Below the pieces are notes generated by a model. That model saw nothing but the letters and a program-made list of their open reading frames with translations, was not told where the DNA came from and made no database searches. The translations under genes were made by a program, and so were the position numbers. 64,000 bases of DNA from a virus: positions 43,282 through 107,281 of the IMG/VR virus record IMGVR_UViG_3300021964_000023; one strand, given 5' to 3'. This document shows positions 26,251-35,065 of this stretch, piece by piece. Position 1 is the first letter of the stretch; every line of letters starts with the position of its first letter.

Positions 26251-27212
26251 ACTCAAGAAACGAATGGGATAAACTTAAGAAGGTAATAGTTGGAGTTGCT
26301 GATTTTGCTCAGATACCTGAGATGGACAAAAGTCTCAGGACTATCAATTATGCAGATCGCTCTGATGTATCTTCGGTTAAAGTTGGACCTTATCCTCAAC
26401 AAGTCATTGATGAGGCAAATGAGGACCTTGAAATCTTCTGTGACTTTTTGCGCGGTGAAGATGTAGAGGTTCTAAGACCAAATAGAGAACCAACCGAATA
26501 TTATAATTACTGCCCTAGAGATTCTGTGTTTATTCATGGTGATCTTGTATTGGCGACTCCGCAACCCTTGAGGTCAAGAGTTGGAAATTGGAGATCGTTT
26601 AAGCATCATCTTGAAAACGTTTTTGAGATGCCATGCTCTTACCATGATGGACTTTATAACGAAAAGTGTATTGGCAATCCAGACATTCTTGCATTGACTG
26701 AAGTTACACCAGCTTTTGATGCTGCTAATGCAATTAGAGCAAATGGCGATGTGCTTTACTTGCAATCAAATAGTGGTAATGCTGCAGGAGCACATTTACT
26801 TCAGAAGTTATTAAATTGTGATGCACATGTATCTGTTGTTAAAGATATCTATACTTATGTGCATATAGATACTACAATTGCATTTTTACGAGAAGGATTG
26901 TTGATGGTTAATCCTACTAGAGTTACAGATCCTGGTAGTCAACTACCACATCCATTCAACACTTGGGATGTGATTAATGCACCAGATCCTATTGACATTG
27001 GATATTATCCTGGGTATAATAATGCTTCGGAGTGGTGTAACATGAATTTGTTTAGTGTATCACCAAATTTGGTTGCTCTTGAAGAACATCAGCATCCAAC
27101 TAGAGAGGTATTAGAAACATATGGTATTGAGTGTGCTATGCTTCCCATGAGGCATCAAAGAACTCTTAGTGGAGGATTCCACTGTGTAACGTTAGATCTG
27201 GAGAGAGGATGA
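26247..27212 (+). CDS. Amidinotransferase (AGAT/StrB1-like pentein)
   Basis: 321 residues. CPRDSVFIHGD, PAFDAAN, YVHIDTTIAFLREG (HID) and GGFHCVTLD (catalytic Cys) match L-arginine:glycine and L-arginine:inosamine-phosphate amidinotransferases, which move an amidino group from arginine to an amine. With sugar genes around it, an amino-sugar or aminocyclitol acceptor is as likely as glycine (inference). It overlaps both neighbours by four bases. Family enzymes have about 350-420 residues, so this one is compact. Confidence 0.85.
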   Translation: MNSRNEWDKLKKVIVGVADFAQIPEMDKSLRTINYADRSDVSSVKVGPYPQQVIDEANEDLEIFCDFLRGEDVEVLRPNREPTEYYNYCPRDSVFIHGDLVLATPQPLRSRVGNWRSFKHHLENVFEMPCSYHDGLYNEKCIGNPDILALTEVTPAFDAANAIRANGDVLYLQSNSGNAAGAHLLQKLLNCDAHVSVVKDIYTYVHIDTTIAFLREGLLMVNPTRVTDPGSQLPHPFNTWDVINAPDPIDIGYYPGYNNASEWCNMNLFSVSPNLVALEEHQHPTREVLETYGIECAMLPMRHQRTLSGGFHCVTLDLERG

Positions 27213-28540
27213 AAGTAGGTATTATTGGGACAGGTAGACTTGGTGGTCCAGTATCAGAGGCGTTTGCGGAATCTGGTCATGAAGTATTTGCTTATGATAT
27301 TGCTGGTGGCAAAAATATCAAAGTAACTGAAGAGGGTGGATCCAGAAAGTACTACAAAACTATTAAAAGTGTGGTGCAAAAGACTGCTATGGTTTTTGTT
27401 GCTGTCCCTACACCGCACAGTGAAGAGTATGATGGTAGTTCTCCATGTATGGATTTAGAACCAAAAGATTTTGACTATACTATAGTTAAAGAAGTTTTAA
27501 CCGAAGTTAACAAATATGCATCATCTCACCAGCAAGTAATTTTAATTTCTACAGTTCTTCCTGGAACTATTAGAGAGCAGCTTCTTCCTTTGGTCCCTAA
27601 TTGTACTCTCATTTACAACCCATATCTTATTGCTATGGGTACAGTAAAGGATGACTTTAGAAATCCAGAGATGATAATGGTTGGGACAGAGAATAATTTG
27701 TCGATCGATAATATTTTGTTTAGATCCTTAATCAAGTTCTATTGTAGTTGCAGTAGTATTTTTGATAAAGATGATGATAGGCGAGAAGATAATCCAGAAT
27801 TTTTGAATAAATTTGTTACTGGAACATATGAAGAGATGGAATGCGTAAAGGTGTTTTACAATACCTTTATCAGCAGCAAAATATCTTTCGTTAACATGAT
27901 TCAAGATGTTGCAGAACGTCAAGGAAATATTGATGTTGACGTTGTAACCAATGCTCTTACTAGTGCATCTACTAGAATTATTAGTTCTGCATATATGAAA
28001 GCGGGTATGGGTGATGGTGGTGCTTGTCATCCGAGAGATAACATTGCTCTTAGATATCTTGCTCAAAAATTAGATCTGGGATATGATATCTTTGAATCTG
28101 TAATGCGTTCTAGAGAGCAACAAGCAAAAAATCTTGCTGAGTTCCTAGTTAAACTTGCAGATACTTGTAGAACTCCCATTGTTATTCATGGCAAAGCATA
28201 CAAACCTAAAGTGCCATATATTGACGGTAGTTACAGTCTTTTAGTTGGTCATTATGTTGAACAACTTGGTGAGAGAGTTAGATATGTTGACCCATATACT
28301 GGTGATAAGTGGAGTGGTCCAGCAATTTTCCTACTCGCACATAGTGTAAGTACTACGTATAGGTATTGGGAAAAACAAAACACTGGTGATGAAGTATACT
28401 GTGATTTCCCATTTGGTAGTGTTATTGTTGACCCTTGGAGGAAGTTTAAAGCTCCTGATGATGAACCTCTAGAGGTAATTTATTATGGTAATACTAGAGG
28501 CAAAGCAGAACACGACGCTAAAAGCATAGACAAATCCTAA
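27209..28540 (+). CDS. UDP-sugar 6-dehydrogenase-like protein (UDP-Glc/UDP-ManNAc DH family)
   Basis: 443 residues. The NAD-binding GTGRLGGPV is near residue 7, STVLPGT is the conserved mid motif, and GGACHPRDN holds the catalytic cysteine. The His-Pro-Arg after the Cys differs from the usual FPKD of UDP-glucose dehydrogenase and is nearer the ManNAc type. The product would be a uronic acid sugar nucleotide. It ends the operon of the first accessory island; MazG follows with its own leader. Confidence 0.85.
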   Translation: MKVGIIGTGRLGGPVSEAFAESGHEVFAYDIAGGKNIKVTEEGGSRKYYKTIKSVVQKTAMVFVAVPTPHSEEYDGSSPCMDLEPKDFDYTIVKEVLTEVNKYASSHQQVILISTVLPGTIREQLLPLVPNCTLIYNPYLIAMGTVKDDFRNPEMIMVGTENNLSIDNILFRSLIKFYCSCSSIFDKDDDRREDNPEFLNKFVTGTYEEMECVKVFYNTFISSKISFVNMIQDVAERQGNIDVDVVTNALTSASTRIISSAYMKAGMGDGGACHPRDNIALRYLAQKLDLGYDIFESVMRSREQQAKNLAEFLVKLADTCRTPIVIHGKAYKPKVPYIDGSYSLLVGHYVEQLGERVRYVDPYTGDKWSGPAIFLLAHSVSTTYRYWEKQNTGDEVYCDFPFGSVIVDPWRKFKAPDDEPLEVIYYGNTRGKAEHDAKSIDKS

Positions 28541-28577
28541 TTTTTAAAGTAAACTATTAGTAAATCAAACTAAAATT

Positions 28578-28982
28578 ATGTCCGTTGATACTCAAAAGTA
28601 CGTCGAGTTCGTCAAGCAAACCACCAGTGCTCCTAGTCTAGACTATCCTGTCTTGTCTGCTCGACTGTCCGAACTTGAAGCAAATGGTTGTAATGTCACT
28701 CAATTGATGACCGCTGCTTTTGGTCTGTCTGCTGAAGCAGGTGAGTTTACCGAAGTTGTGAAGAAGATTGTCTTCCAAGGTAAACCTTATAATGAAGAGA
28801 ATGCATTCCACATGAAGCGAGAGTTGGGAGATATTATGTGGTATCTTTCTCAAGCATGTATGGCACTGGATATTAGCATCGAAGAAGTTATTCAAATGAA
28901 TTTTGAGAAACTTAGTGCTCGTTATCCTGAAGGTGCATTTAGTATTGAACGTTCTGAGAATCGTGTAGAGGGTGATCTGTAA
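28578..28982 (+). CDS. mazG: MazG-like nucleotide pyrophosphohydrolase
   Basis: 134 residues, a single MazG domain. SAEAGEFTEVVKK and KRELGDIMWYL give the ExxE and ExxD metal-binding helices. Cyanophage MazG is a common auxiliary gene that hydrolyses nucleotides and was proposed to alter host stress signalling or support GC-rich host DNA recycling. The 37-base leader has no clear promoter. Confidence 0.92.
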   Translation: MSVDTQKYVEFVKQTTSAPSLDYPVLSARLSELEANGCNVTQLMTAAFGLSAEAGEFTEVVKKIVFQGKPYNEENAFHMKRELGDIMWYLSQACMALDISIEEVIQMNFEKLSARYPEGAFSIERSENRVEGDL

Positions 28983-29014
28983 GCCTAGATAGTGCTATAA
29001 AAAATATAGTAAAA

Positions 29015-30508
29015 ATGAAGATAACTAATATTTGCATACTAGGTGGAGGGACCGCTGGTTTTATGACCGCAGCGGTCCTTTCTCAGTATGTAAAGAATTG
29101 CAATCTTGATATTAAAATAAAGTGTGTATATTCTAGCAAAATCGGAATCATTGGTGTAGGAGAATCTACCCAACTTGCAATAAATGATATCTTTCAGTTT
29201 TTGCGACTGAGAGATTCTGATTGGATGTCTAAGTGTAATGCAACTTATAAAACAAATGTGAGATTTGAATCTTGGTGTAATCCTGGAGAAAGTTTTTACT
29301 ATCCATTTGGAGATTTGACAGGTGAGGATTTATCCCCATTTTTTATCCTACAAGAATTATTTCCCGATCAAATAGATAAGACTCATTTTGCTAGGTATGC
29401 TAGAGATCACTCCAGATTTGCTGAACTAAACAGACTGACAGATAAGGGGTGGGAATTTCATGAACTAACTGCATATCATTTTGATACTCATTTGCTATCT
29501 AAAGTTTTATATGATGTCTGTATCAGTAATGACGTAGAGTTTGTTGATGACGAATATTTGAGTTCGCATCAAAACTCCAGGGGCATTGAATATATTGAGT
29601 GTGAAAATACGGGACTGCATTATGCAGATTTATTTGTAGATTGTACTGGATTTAAATCTCTTTTGCTTGGTGAGGAGATGGGAGTTCCTTTTGTACCCTA
29701 CTCTAAAACTTTGATTAATAATAGAGTTGTTACTGCAAAATTAGAATATACAAATAAAGAAGAGCAGTTAAAAAATTATACAAATAATGTCACTATGGAT
29801 AATGGGTGGTGTTGGGAAATACCTCTTTGGGATGGATTGTCTGTTGGTTATGTTCATTCTTTGAAGTTTACAACAGAAGATAAAATAGAGAAAGAATTTA
29901 TCAAAAGATATGGGGTAGCGCCATCGAGAGTTGTTGAATTTAAAACTGGTAGGAGAGAAAGGGCGTGGGTTAAAAATGTTGCTTCTGTTGGATTATCTTT
30001 TGGTTTTATTGAACCTTTAGAAGCAACAGGATTGGCATCAATCATAACTAATATTTTTAGACTTTTAGAAGTATTCTCAGCAAACCATAGAATAAATTCC
30101 TTCGATAGAGAGTTATTCAATTCTTCAGTTATCGGTGAGTTGGATGGACAAAAAACATTTATTGATATTCACTATTCATCTGCTCAAAGATCTGATACAG
30201 ATTATTGGTATCATGTAACTAATGAGATAGAATATGATTGGAATTTTGGAAACTGTAAAAGATCTATAGATGCTACTGTTGGTGATAGAGATTATTCAGA
30301 TAAAAAATTAAACGGTGGAGTTCCATTTATTCTTGTTGGTAATGAATATTCTCCAACGTCTTCTGGGTTTGTAAAGTCTCTTGGTGATAAAAAGCACTAT
30401 GAAAGTGCGTTGAATGAATGGATTGAATATGATTCTATATCTAATCAAACAGTTTTAGAGCAACCAACTACGTATCAGTTTTTGAAGAACAATGTTTATA
30501 GATCATAA
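29015..30508 (+). CDS. Flavin-dependent tryptophan-halogenase-family enzyme
   Basis: 497 residues. GGGTAGF (10-16) binds FAD. IIGVGEST is the conserved block after it. Lys79 in TYKTNV is at the same number as the catalytic Lys79 of PrnA. WCWEIP is the WxWxIP halogenase motif, and FIEPLEATG holds the glutamate that activates tryptophan halogenases, but the following serine is alanine here. The enzyme should chlorinate or brominate an aromatic or indole-like substrate with reduced flavin. No flavin reductase is seen nearby. Confidence 0.9.
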   Translation: MKITNICILGGGTAGFMTAAVLSQYVKNCNLDIKIKCVYSSKIGIIGVGESTQLAINDIFQFLRLRDSDWMSKCNATYKTNVRFESWCNPGESFYYPFGDLTGEDLSPFFILQELFPDQIDKTHFARYARDHSRFAELNRLTDKGWEFHELTAYHFDTHLLSKVLYDVCISNDVEFVDDEYLSSHQNSRGIEYIECENTGLHYADLFVDCTGFKSLLLGEEMGVPFVPYSKTLINNRVVTAKLEYTNKEEQLKNYTNNVTMDNGWCWEIPLWDGLSVGYVHSLKFTTEDKIEKEFIKRYGVAPSRVVEFKTGRRERAWVKNVASVGLSFGFIEPLEATGLASIITNIFRLLEVFSANHRINSFDRELFNSSVIGELDGQKTFIDIHYSSAQRSDTDYWYHVTNEIEYDWNFGNCKRSIDATVGDRDYSDKKLNGGVPFILVGNEYSPTSSGFVKSLGDKKHYESALNEWIEYDSISNQTVLEQPTTYQFLKNNVYRS

Positions 30509-31106
30509 AGAGATTAATACTAAACTTGCTTTATTAAACACATATCATGATACTATCTTAAATGAGTATCGTTCTAATATCTCTGAATTAGAATTTAGAG
30601 ATTTTACTAATGAGCAAAACTATTATATTAGTAGATACAAACAAGGATATCCTATTGGATATGATACCTATTATAAAGCCCGCTTAAAATCTGATAAGTT
30701 TGGGTGGCACATTGCCCCTCTTTTTGCGGAACAAAAATTGTATACCCGTAATACCATTAAACTCCCAACACTAACATCAGTTCTTAGTCAAATTGGACTT
30801 ACTGATGTTTGTGCAATTAATGTATTAGATCCAGGACAGTCTTTGAACTGGCACATTGATAAAGATTATATTCCTGGAGTTCAGTTACTCAGAATAATTT
30901 GGGGTATGGATATTGGTGAAGGATCATGCATTCAAATTTTGAATGATGATTATAGTATAGAAACAAAGATAATGAAGAACAAAGAGTTCTATATCTTTCA
31001 TCCTCAGTCACGGCATAGAGTTGAGAATCTTGGAGATAATCCTCGTGCTGTTGTCTGCATAGACTACATTACTGATGCTAAATATAGAAAGTCTGGCATA
31101 TTGTAA
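30492..31106 (+). CDS. Asp/Asn beta-hydroxylase-like 2OG-Fe(II) oxygenase
   Basis: 204 residues. NWHIDKDY gives the HxD iron ligands, HPQSRHRVENLG the distal histidine, and PRAVVCIDY the 2OG-binding arginine. The LDPGQSLNWHID block resembles those at 44282 and 48194. It starts inside the halogenase gene (17-base overlap), so a joint modification pathway is possible. Target unknown. Confidence 0.75.
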   Translation: MFIDHKEINTKLALLNTYHDTILNEYRSNISELEFRDFTNEQNYYISRYKQGYPIGYDTYYKARLKSDKFGWHIAPLFAEQKLYTRNTIKLPTLTSVLSQIGLTDVCAINVLDPGQSLNWHIDKDYIPGVQLLRIIWGMDIGEGSCIQILNDDYSIETKIMKNKEFYIFHPQSRHRVENLGDNPRAVVCIDYITDAKYRKSGIL

Positions 31107-31246
31107 TGGCTAAAGAATACAAGACTAGTGTAACTCTTCCATTGACAAAAGAATTAGTGGGTAAGGTTCTTAGGAAGACTAAATTTAAAAATCTTGATGA
31201 ATATTTAAATGCAAAACTCCAGGAAGATCTAGAAAGATTAACTTGA
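31106..31246 (+). CDS. 46-residue ribbon-helix-helix-like protein
   Basis: The ATG lies in the previous stop codon (TAATG). The sequence has a short strand (KTSVTLPLT) followed by two predicted helices, which is the layout of Arc/MetJ-type DNA-binding proteins. It is the last gene before the late-promoter-driven virion block, so it might be a regulator (inference). Confidence 0.55.
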   Translation: MAKEYKTSVTLPLTKELVGKVLRKTKFKNLDEYLNAKLQEDLERLT

Positions 31247-31252
31247 TACAAT

Positions 31253-31260
31253 TATAAATA
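31253..31260 (+). promoter_or_regulatory. T4-type late promoter (TATAAATA)
   Basis: A perfect match to the late consensus, 20 bases before the ATG of the first virion-type gene. Confidence 0.75.
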
Positions 31261-31279
31261 TTATTATATCCTGACAGAT

Positions 31280-31891
31280 ATGAAGAAGTTTTCGCAATAC
31301 ATTGACGAAACAAGATCCCTTGCCTCAATTCAAGGTAAGAGACTTGGTTTGGTGCCCGATGGGCATGGATCTTTTCATGACAAAAAAACTGGTGAATTTA
31401 TTGCGAAGAACGTTGGTGGTAAACTAAAGTTCTATAACCAGAACCAAATTCTTGGTGAACCCGACCCACCACAAAAAAGAACTCAAAATAATCAGAGACC
31501 AGTAGCAACACAAACTTCTAAAAAGAAGACAAAAAATAGTGTAACTACTGAAGTTCCAGAACAACTCACTCGTAGACAAGAGCAAGAACTTAGAGAAAAG
31601 TATATTGCTGGTGATATTTTTTGTGAGGGATCTTTTGTTCATAATATTAAGACTGATCAGATTGGGAAGATTGTTCGTAGAGGAACAAATCATCTTATCT
31701 GTGTAACATCTGAAGATGTTATGTTTAAGTCATGGATTAGAGATGTCCGAGAGTGGACTGAAGTATCTGGGGTTCCTGCCGATCAAAGACTAGTCGGAAC
31801 GGATGCTCATAGGGAGTATGCCATGAGAATGACTGGAACAAAGAAAATCAGGAATTTCATAAATAAATACAAGGCAAAAAAGACGCATTAG
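31280..31891 (+). CDS. Putative virion-associated protein
   Basis: 203 residues, basic. Ordered ends (RLGLVPDGHGSFHDKKTGEF; VPADQRLVGTDAHREYAMRM) flank a lysine/glutamine-rich middle (about 60-95). It lies directly behind a late promoter and starts a run of virion-type genes, so I infer a structural role. No enzyme motif. Confidence 0.6.
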   Translation: MKKFSQYIDETRSLASIQGKRLGLVPDGHGSFHDKKTGEFIAKNVGGKLKFYNQNQILGEPDPPQKRTQNNQRPVATQTSKKKTKNSVTTEVPEQLTRRQEQELREKYIAGDIFCEGSFVHNIKTDQIGKIVRRGTNHLICVTSEDVMFKSWIRDVREWTEVSGVPADQRLVGTDAHREYAMRMTGTKKIRNFINKYKAKKTH

Positions 31892-31895
31892 AGTA

Positions 31896-33314
31896 ATGGC
31901 AAACCTTAAGCATGTTGTCTCTGATCTTCATCAGGTATATCTGGCGGAGATGGAAGCAAAGATTAAACCTCAGTTAGATAAGTCTTCTGCATCTTCCAGC
32001 GGATCAGGTGACGGTGAGAAGAAAGATTCTGCTGGTGGTGGTGGGGACAATGTTCAGAAGGCAGCGAGACAGCTTGCTTATGACACCAGATATAAAGCAA
32101 GAAGGGAAGGTATTCCTTTAGAGAGAGCATTTACTCAGTCTGTTCAGAACTCTAGCGCACCTGCTCCCGTTAAAGATGCTGCTAAGTCGATGCTCTTTAA
32201 AGGTGGTGATAAGAATGAATCTTTTGAGATTGAAGAAGGAAGAAAGGGTGATAAAGAAAAAGTTAGAGTTACTCCCAAGAAGGGATACGGTGATGCTAAA
32301 GGATATGTAAGATTTGCTGATGCTAAAAAGAAGCATGAATTGAGAGCAAACCCTCAAATTCAATCTGTAACTCCTACAGATCATGGTGACGCTTATGAGG
32401 GTGAGGATGATAAGAAGAAGTCTAAGAAAAAGTCTGGCAAACTTGATCCAGTAGGTCAGGAAGACGGTGATGTAAACAATGACGGTAAGAAGGATTCTTC
32501 TGACAAGTACCTCATGAAGCGCCGTAAGGCAATTGGTAAGGCAATTGCCAAAACCAAAAAAGAAGAGTTCTCTAATTGGAAGGCAGAACTTGGTCTTGAA
32601 GAAGAGACCATGGTCGAAGTTGCTGGAGAAGAGAAGTCAAAAAAGATCACTGAGAAGAACGTAAAGAACAAGATTGAGATTCATCCTGATCTCAAAGAAG
32701 GCATCGCTAAACTCGGCGGCGAAGTTCTTGAGGTTGAAGAAGTTGATCAGATTGATGAAATCACTGCCATGGCAAAGCGTGGTCATGATGAGACTGCAAT
32801 CCGCAATAAGATTGCCAAGTCAACTGGTGGCGGTAAGTCTGCCGATAGGGCAACTGCACTTGCAGATAAACCCACCTACGGTAATGACAAAGCTGCTAAG
32901 CAGAGATCTGATCTTGCTAGAAAGCAAAGAGGTGACTTCCGTAAGACTGCTTCTTCTTCTCCTGGTCTTCATGGTTATGGACACAAGTCTGATGACCCTA
33001 AGGTAAAGGCAAAGCAAGCAGCACGAGGTGCTCAACGTGGTGCTCTGACACCTAACGAGAAGAAGTCTCTGAATAGAGAAGAAGTTGAGCAGATTGGTGA
33101 AGAGAGACCTGTAGATAGACTTGATCGTTTAAACAGGGAAAGAATCGCTAAGCAGAAGGCAGCAAAAGATGCTGAGACTGCAAAGAGAGATCAACGTATT
33201 TCTGATTTCAAAAGTTTTAGAGCAGGTGAACGTGCTAAGGGAACTCGTCACGATCACATCCTTGACAAGTGGCAACAGAAGAAGATTGCTGCTGACAAAG
33301 CAAAAAAGCAGTAG
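31896..33314 (+). CDS. Lys/Glu/Ala-rich virion-type protein (zero-frame product)
   Basis: 472 residues, highly charged. It has Gly/Ser-rich and Lys-rich stretches, a calcium-loop-like EDGDVNNDGKKDSSDKYL segment near residues 190-207 and coiled-coil-prone ends. The zero frame stops at TAG 33312-33314, right after an A AAA AAG slippery sequence. The frame one base back is open from 33296 to 33793 and encodes similar material. The full protein may therefore be a frameshift fusion of about 632 residues. Late-promoter context suggests a virion or head-assembly protein. Confidence 0.7.
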   Translation: MANLKHVVSDLHQVYLAEMEAKIKPQLDKSSASSSGSGDGEKKDSAGGGGDNVQKAARQLAYDTRYKARREGIPLERAFTQSVQNSSAPAPVKDAAKSMLFKGGDKNESFEIEEGRKGDKEKVRVTPKKGYGDAKGYVRFADAKKKHELRANPQIQSVTPTDHGDAYEGEDDKKKSKKKSGKLDPVGQEDGDVNNDGKKDSSDKYLMKRRKAIGKAIAKTKKEEFSNWKAELGLEEETMVEVAGEEKSKKITEKNVKNKIEIHPDLKEGIAKLGGEVLEVEEVDQIDEITAMAKRGHDETAIRNKIAKSTGGGKSADRATALADKPTYGNDKAAKQRSDLARKQRGDFRKTASSSPGLHGYGHKSDDPKVKAKQAARGAQRGALTPNEKKSLNREEVEQIGEERPVDRLDRLNRERIAKQKAAKDAETAKRDQRISDFKSFRAGERAKGTRHDHILDKWQQKKIAADKAKKQ

Positions 33315-33345
33315 GCGAGGCGGCACAACCTAGTGCTTCCTCGCT
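33302..33345 (+). promoter_or_regulatory. Candidate programmed -1 ribosomal frameshift signal
   Basis: A AAA AAG (33302-33308) is in the reading frame needed for tandem slippage, as in dnaX. A 5-base spacer follows, then a hairpin: 33314-33320 pairs with 33339-33345 (GGCGAGG/CCTCGCT, one G-T). An inner GCAC/GTGC stem (33323-33326 with 33333-33336) carries a 6-base loop. The zero-frame stop lies at the base of the hairpin. Confidence 0.65.
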
Positions 33346-33379
33346 AAGAGCAAAACAGCAGGATACCGAGCGTCAGCAA

Positions 33380-33793
33380 ATGCAGAATGCAAGAGCTGAA
33401 TTGGAGACCTCCAGAGCATCTTCTGGTCAGGCAAAGATCCAAGCAAGGAAGGATGAGAAGGCACTTAACGATAAAATTCGTTCTATTGCCAGAGAGGAAG
33501 CCGAACTAGATGAGCGTACTCGTTACGCTAAAGAGACTGGTAAGGATCCTCAGACAGGTAAACCATCAGTAAAAGGTGGAAAAAAACCAGACGCAGCATT
33601 TGCTAAAGTCTCTGCTGAACTGCGTAAAACTGGTGGAATGATGTCCTCCAGAAGAAAACCTATTCAACCGCAAGGTAAGAAAAAGGAAAAGGGTAAGAAG
33701 GGTTACCAAGGAGTAACTCCTGTTGATAGAATCAAAGGAGAACTTGCAAGGAAGAGAGCACCCAAACCTGATATTGGGTCTCGCTTTGATTAA
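33380..33793 (+). CDS. C-terminal part of the frameshift product, or a separate virion-type gene
   Basis: 137 residues from the first ATG. The same frame is open without a start from 33296 and reads AVGEAAQPSASSLRAKQQD, which looks like normal coding sequence. This argues for entry by -1 frameshifting from the upstream gene, giving 161 residues after the slip. The protein is Lys/Arg/Ala-rich with coiled-coil-like heptads and ends PDIGSRFD. A one-base deletion in a run of seven A residues would give the same layout. Confidence 0.65.
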   Translation: MQNARAELETSRASSGQAKIQARKDEKALNDKIRSIAREEAELDERTRYAKETGKDPQTGKPSVKGGKKPDAAFAKVSAELRKTGGMMSSRRKPIQPQGKKKEKGKKGYQGVTPVDRIKGELARKRAPKPDIGSRFD

Positions 33794-33845
33794 TTAAAAA
33801 ATCCTTAAGTCTGCTATATAGTCTGTACGGCAGACTGAGGACACT

Positions 33846-34040
33846 ATGCTTGCATTCCTTCTTCCATTAGCACAAAAAATCATTGTAGATGCAGTTGCTA
33901 AGATCCCCGATAACGAGGAACTGGGCGAAAAACTGATTGAAATTTGCCTGATCATCCTGGGCAAAGCGGTTAAATTGACCAAGACAGACATGGATGATAG
34001 GTTACTTGCGAAGGTAACTGAGGCGATGAAAGCTCGCTGA
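33846..34040 (+). CDS. Small hydrophobic protein
   Basis: 64 residues with an amphipathic hydrophobic N-terminus (MLAFLLPLAQKIIVDAV) and a second hydrophobic stretch (IEICLIILGKAV). Such small proteins recur in cyanophage structural regions; a membrane or holin-like role is possible but not shown. It is closed by a strong hairpin. The leader holds a small stem (AGTCTG/CAGACT, around 33822-33838). Confidence 0.6.
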   Translation: MLAFLLPLAQKIIVDAVAKIPDNEELGEKLIEICLIILGKAVKLTKTDMDDRLLAKVTEAMKAR

Positions 34041-34051
34041 TAATTGATCCC

Positions 34052-34070
34052 AGGGGAGCGTTGCTCCCCT
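34052..34070 (+). terminator. Hairpin terminator
   Basis: AGGGGAGC pairs perfectly with GCTCCCCT around a 3-base loop; a pyrimidine-rich CTCTTG follows. Confidence 0.75.
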
Positions 34071-34090
34071 CTCTTGTACGGGATGGTTTT

Positions 34091-34098
34091 TATAAATA
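34091..34098 (+). promoter_or_regulatory. T4-type late promoter (TATAAATA)
   Basis: A perfect match, 35 bases before the ATG at 34133 and just behind a terminator. Confidence 0.75.
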
Positions 34099-34132
34099 AA
34101 AAAAGGTAACTGAATTTTACGGACAGTAAGAC

Positions 34133-34663
34133 ATGGCACTCTGGGGAAATAGTGATAACGTAACCTCTGCAGGAACAGTAACCCTGAACTACGCGACTGG
34201 TATCTGTACTGGATCCAATACTGCATTTGGCGATGCAGGTAGTGCTCAGGAAGGTGATGTGATCAGATTCGGTGATCGCAGTGGTACTTATTTTGGTGAT
34301 GCTGTAATCGTTAGCATCGCAAGCACAACTCAATTGACTATTGGTTCTACCGCAGGACTCAGTGGCGTAGCAATTGCTGCTACCTCGTTCACCGTCTCGC
34401 AGTGCCCTGTCAGCTCTATTGGTGATGTCACCTTCAGTGAAGGTGCTTCTGGTACACAGGACAAGGTTGTATACGGTGTTGCTGCTGAAGGCGTAGACGC
34501 TACAACTACAAGTAAGTATGCGGTAGATCATGGTGGTTGGGTTGGTGTTACAACCTACGTTGATCAGCATGGGGAATTGAGAGTCAAGAAGGAAGTTCTT
34601 GTTGCGATGTCTGGCATCACAACTGGTAACGCTCCTGTATATGACGCTGATCCACTAGGTTGA
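34133..34663 (+). CDS. Virion structural protein (beta-rich)
   Basis: 176 residues, low in charge and rich in Gly/Ser/Thr/Val with alternating strand patterns, as in phage head-decoration and neck proteins. It has its own late promoter and a terminator upstream. The opening MALWGNSDNVTSAGTV is a form I associate with T4-like cyanophage virion proteins. The exact virion part is unknown. Confidence 0.7.
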   Translation: MALWGNSDNVTSAGTVTLNYATGICTGSNTAFGDAGSAQEGDVIRFGDRSGTYFGDAVIVSIASTTQLTIGSTAGLSGVAIAATSFTVSQCPVSSIGDVTFSEGASGTQDKVVYGVAAEGVDATTTSKYAVDHGGWVGVTTYVDQHGELRVKKEVLVAMSGITTGNAPVYDADPLG

Positions 34664-34678
34664 TATATGATATAGATT

Positions 34679-35065
34679 ATGCAATTTAATGAGTTGAATG
34701 AAGATAACTTCCTTCTCTTTGCAATAAAAAATTATGAGAATCCTCAAGCGGTAACAAAAGAGGATTTTGATAAAGACTTAAATCATTTTAAGTATATAAA
34801 GAGATTGTTGAAGAGGTATCGCAATACGGGTCAATTAAAGACTCATTTGCTTATAAACCATTTTATAGTTCTGTATAATATATTTGGAGAAGCAGCAACG
34901 CCAATGCTCTTCTACAAAATAGAGAGAGATCTGTGGGATGTTATGAAGACGTTCATAATTTTTTTGAATCGTTTCCCAGAGTACCCAAAGACATATATTC
35001 ATGACATCCCAGTTGATATTAACTGTCTGTCCGAGTTAAGAAAGGTCTATACTAATGCAGATTGA
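34679..35065 (+). CDS. Conserved-type cyanophage protein of unknown function
   Basis: 128 residues, helical. FNELNEDNFLLFAIKNYENPQ and FGEAATPMLFYKIE are the distinctive blocks; it is a type common in T4-like cyanophages and marine phages near structural genes. No enzyme motif is visible. It overlaps the next gene by 11 bases. Confidence 0.65.
   Translation: MQFNELNEDNFLLFAIKNYENPQAVTKEDFDKDLNHFKYIKRLLKRYRNTGQLKTHLLINHFIVLYNIFGEAATPMLFYKIERDLWDVMKTFIIFLNRFPEYPKTYIHDIPVDINCLSELRKVYTNAD

Noticed and set aside
33794-34570. Reverse-strand frame of 258 residues
   Set aside because: It lies opposite two well-supported forward genes with a terminator and a late promoter; its sequence is Ser/Thr/Cys-rich and has no motif, as expected of an antisense shadow.
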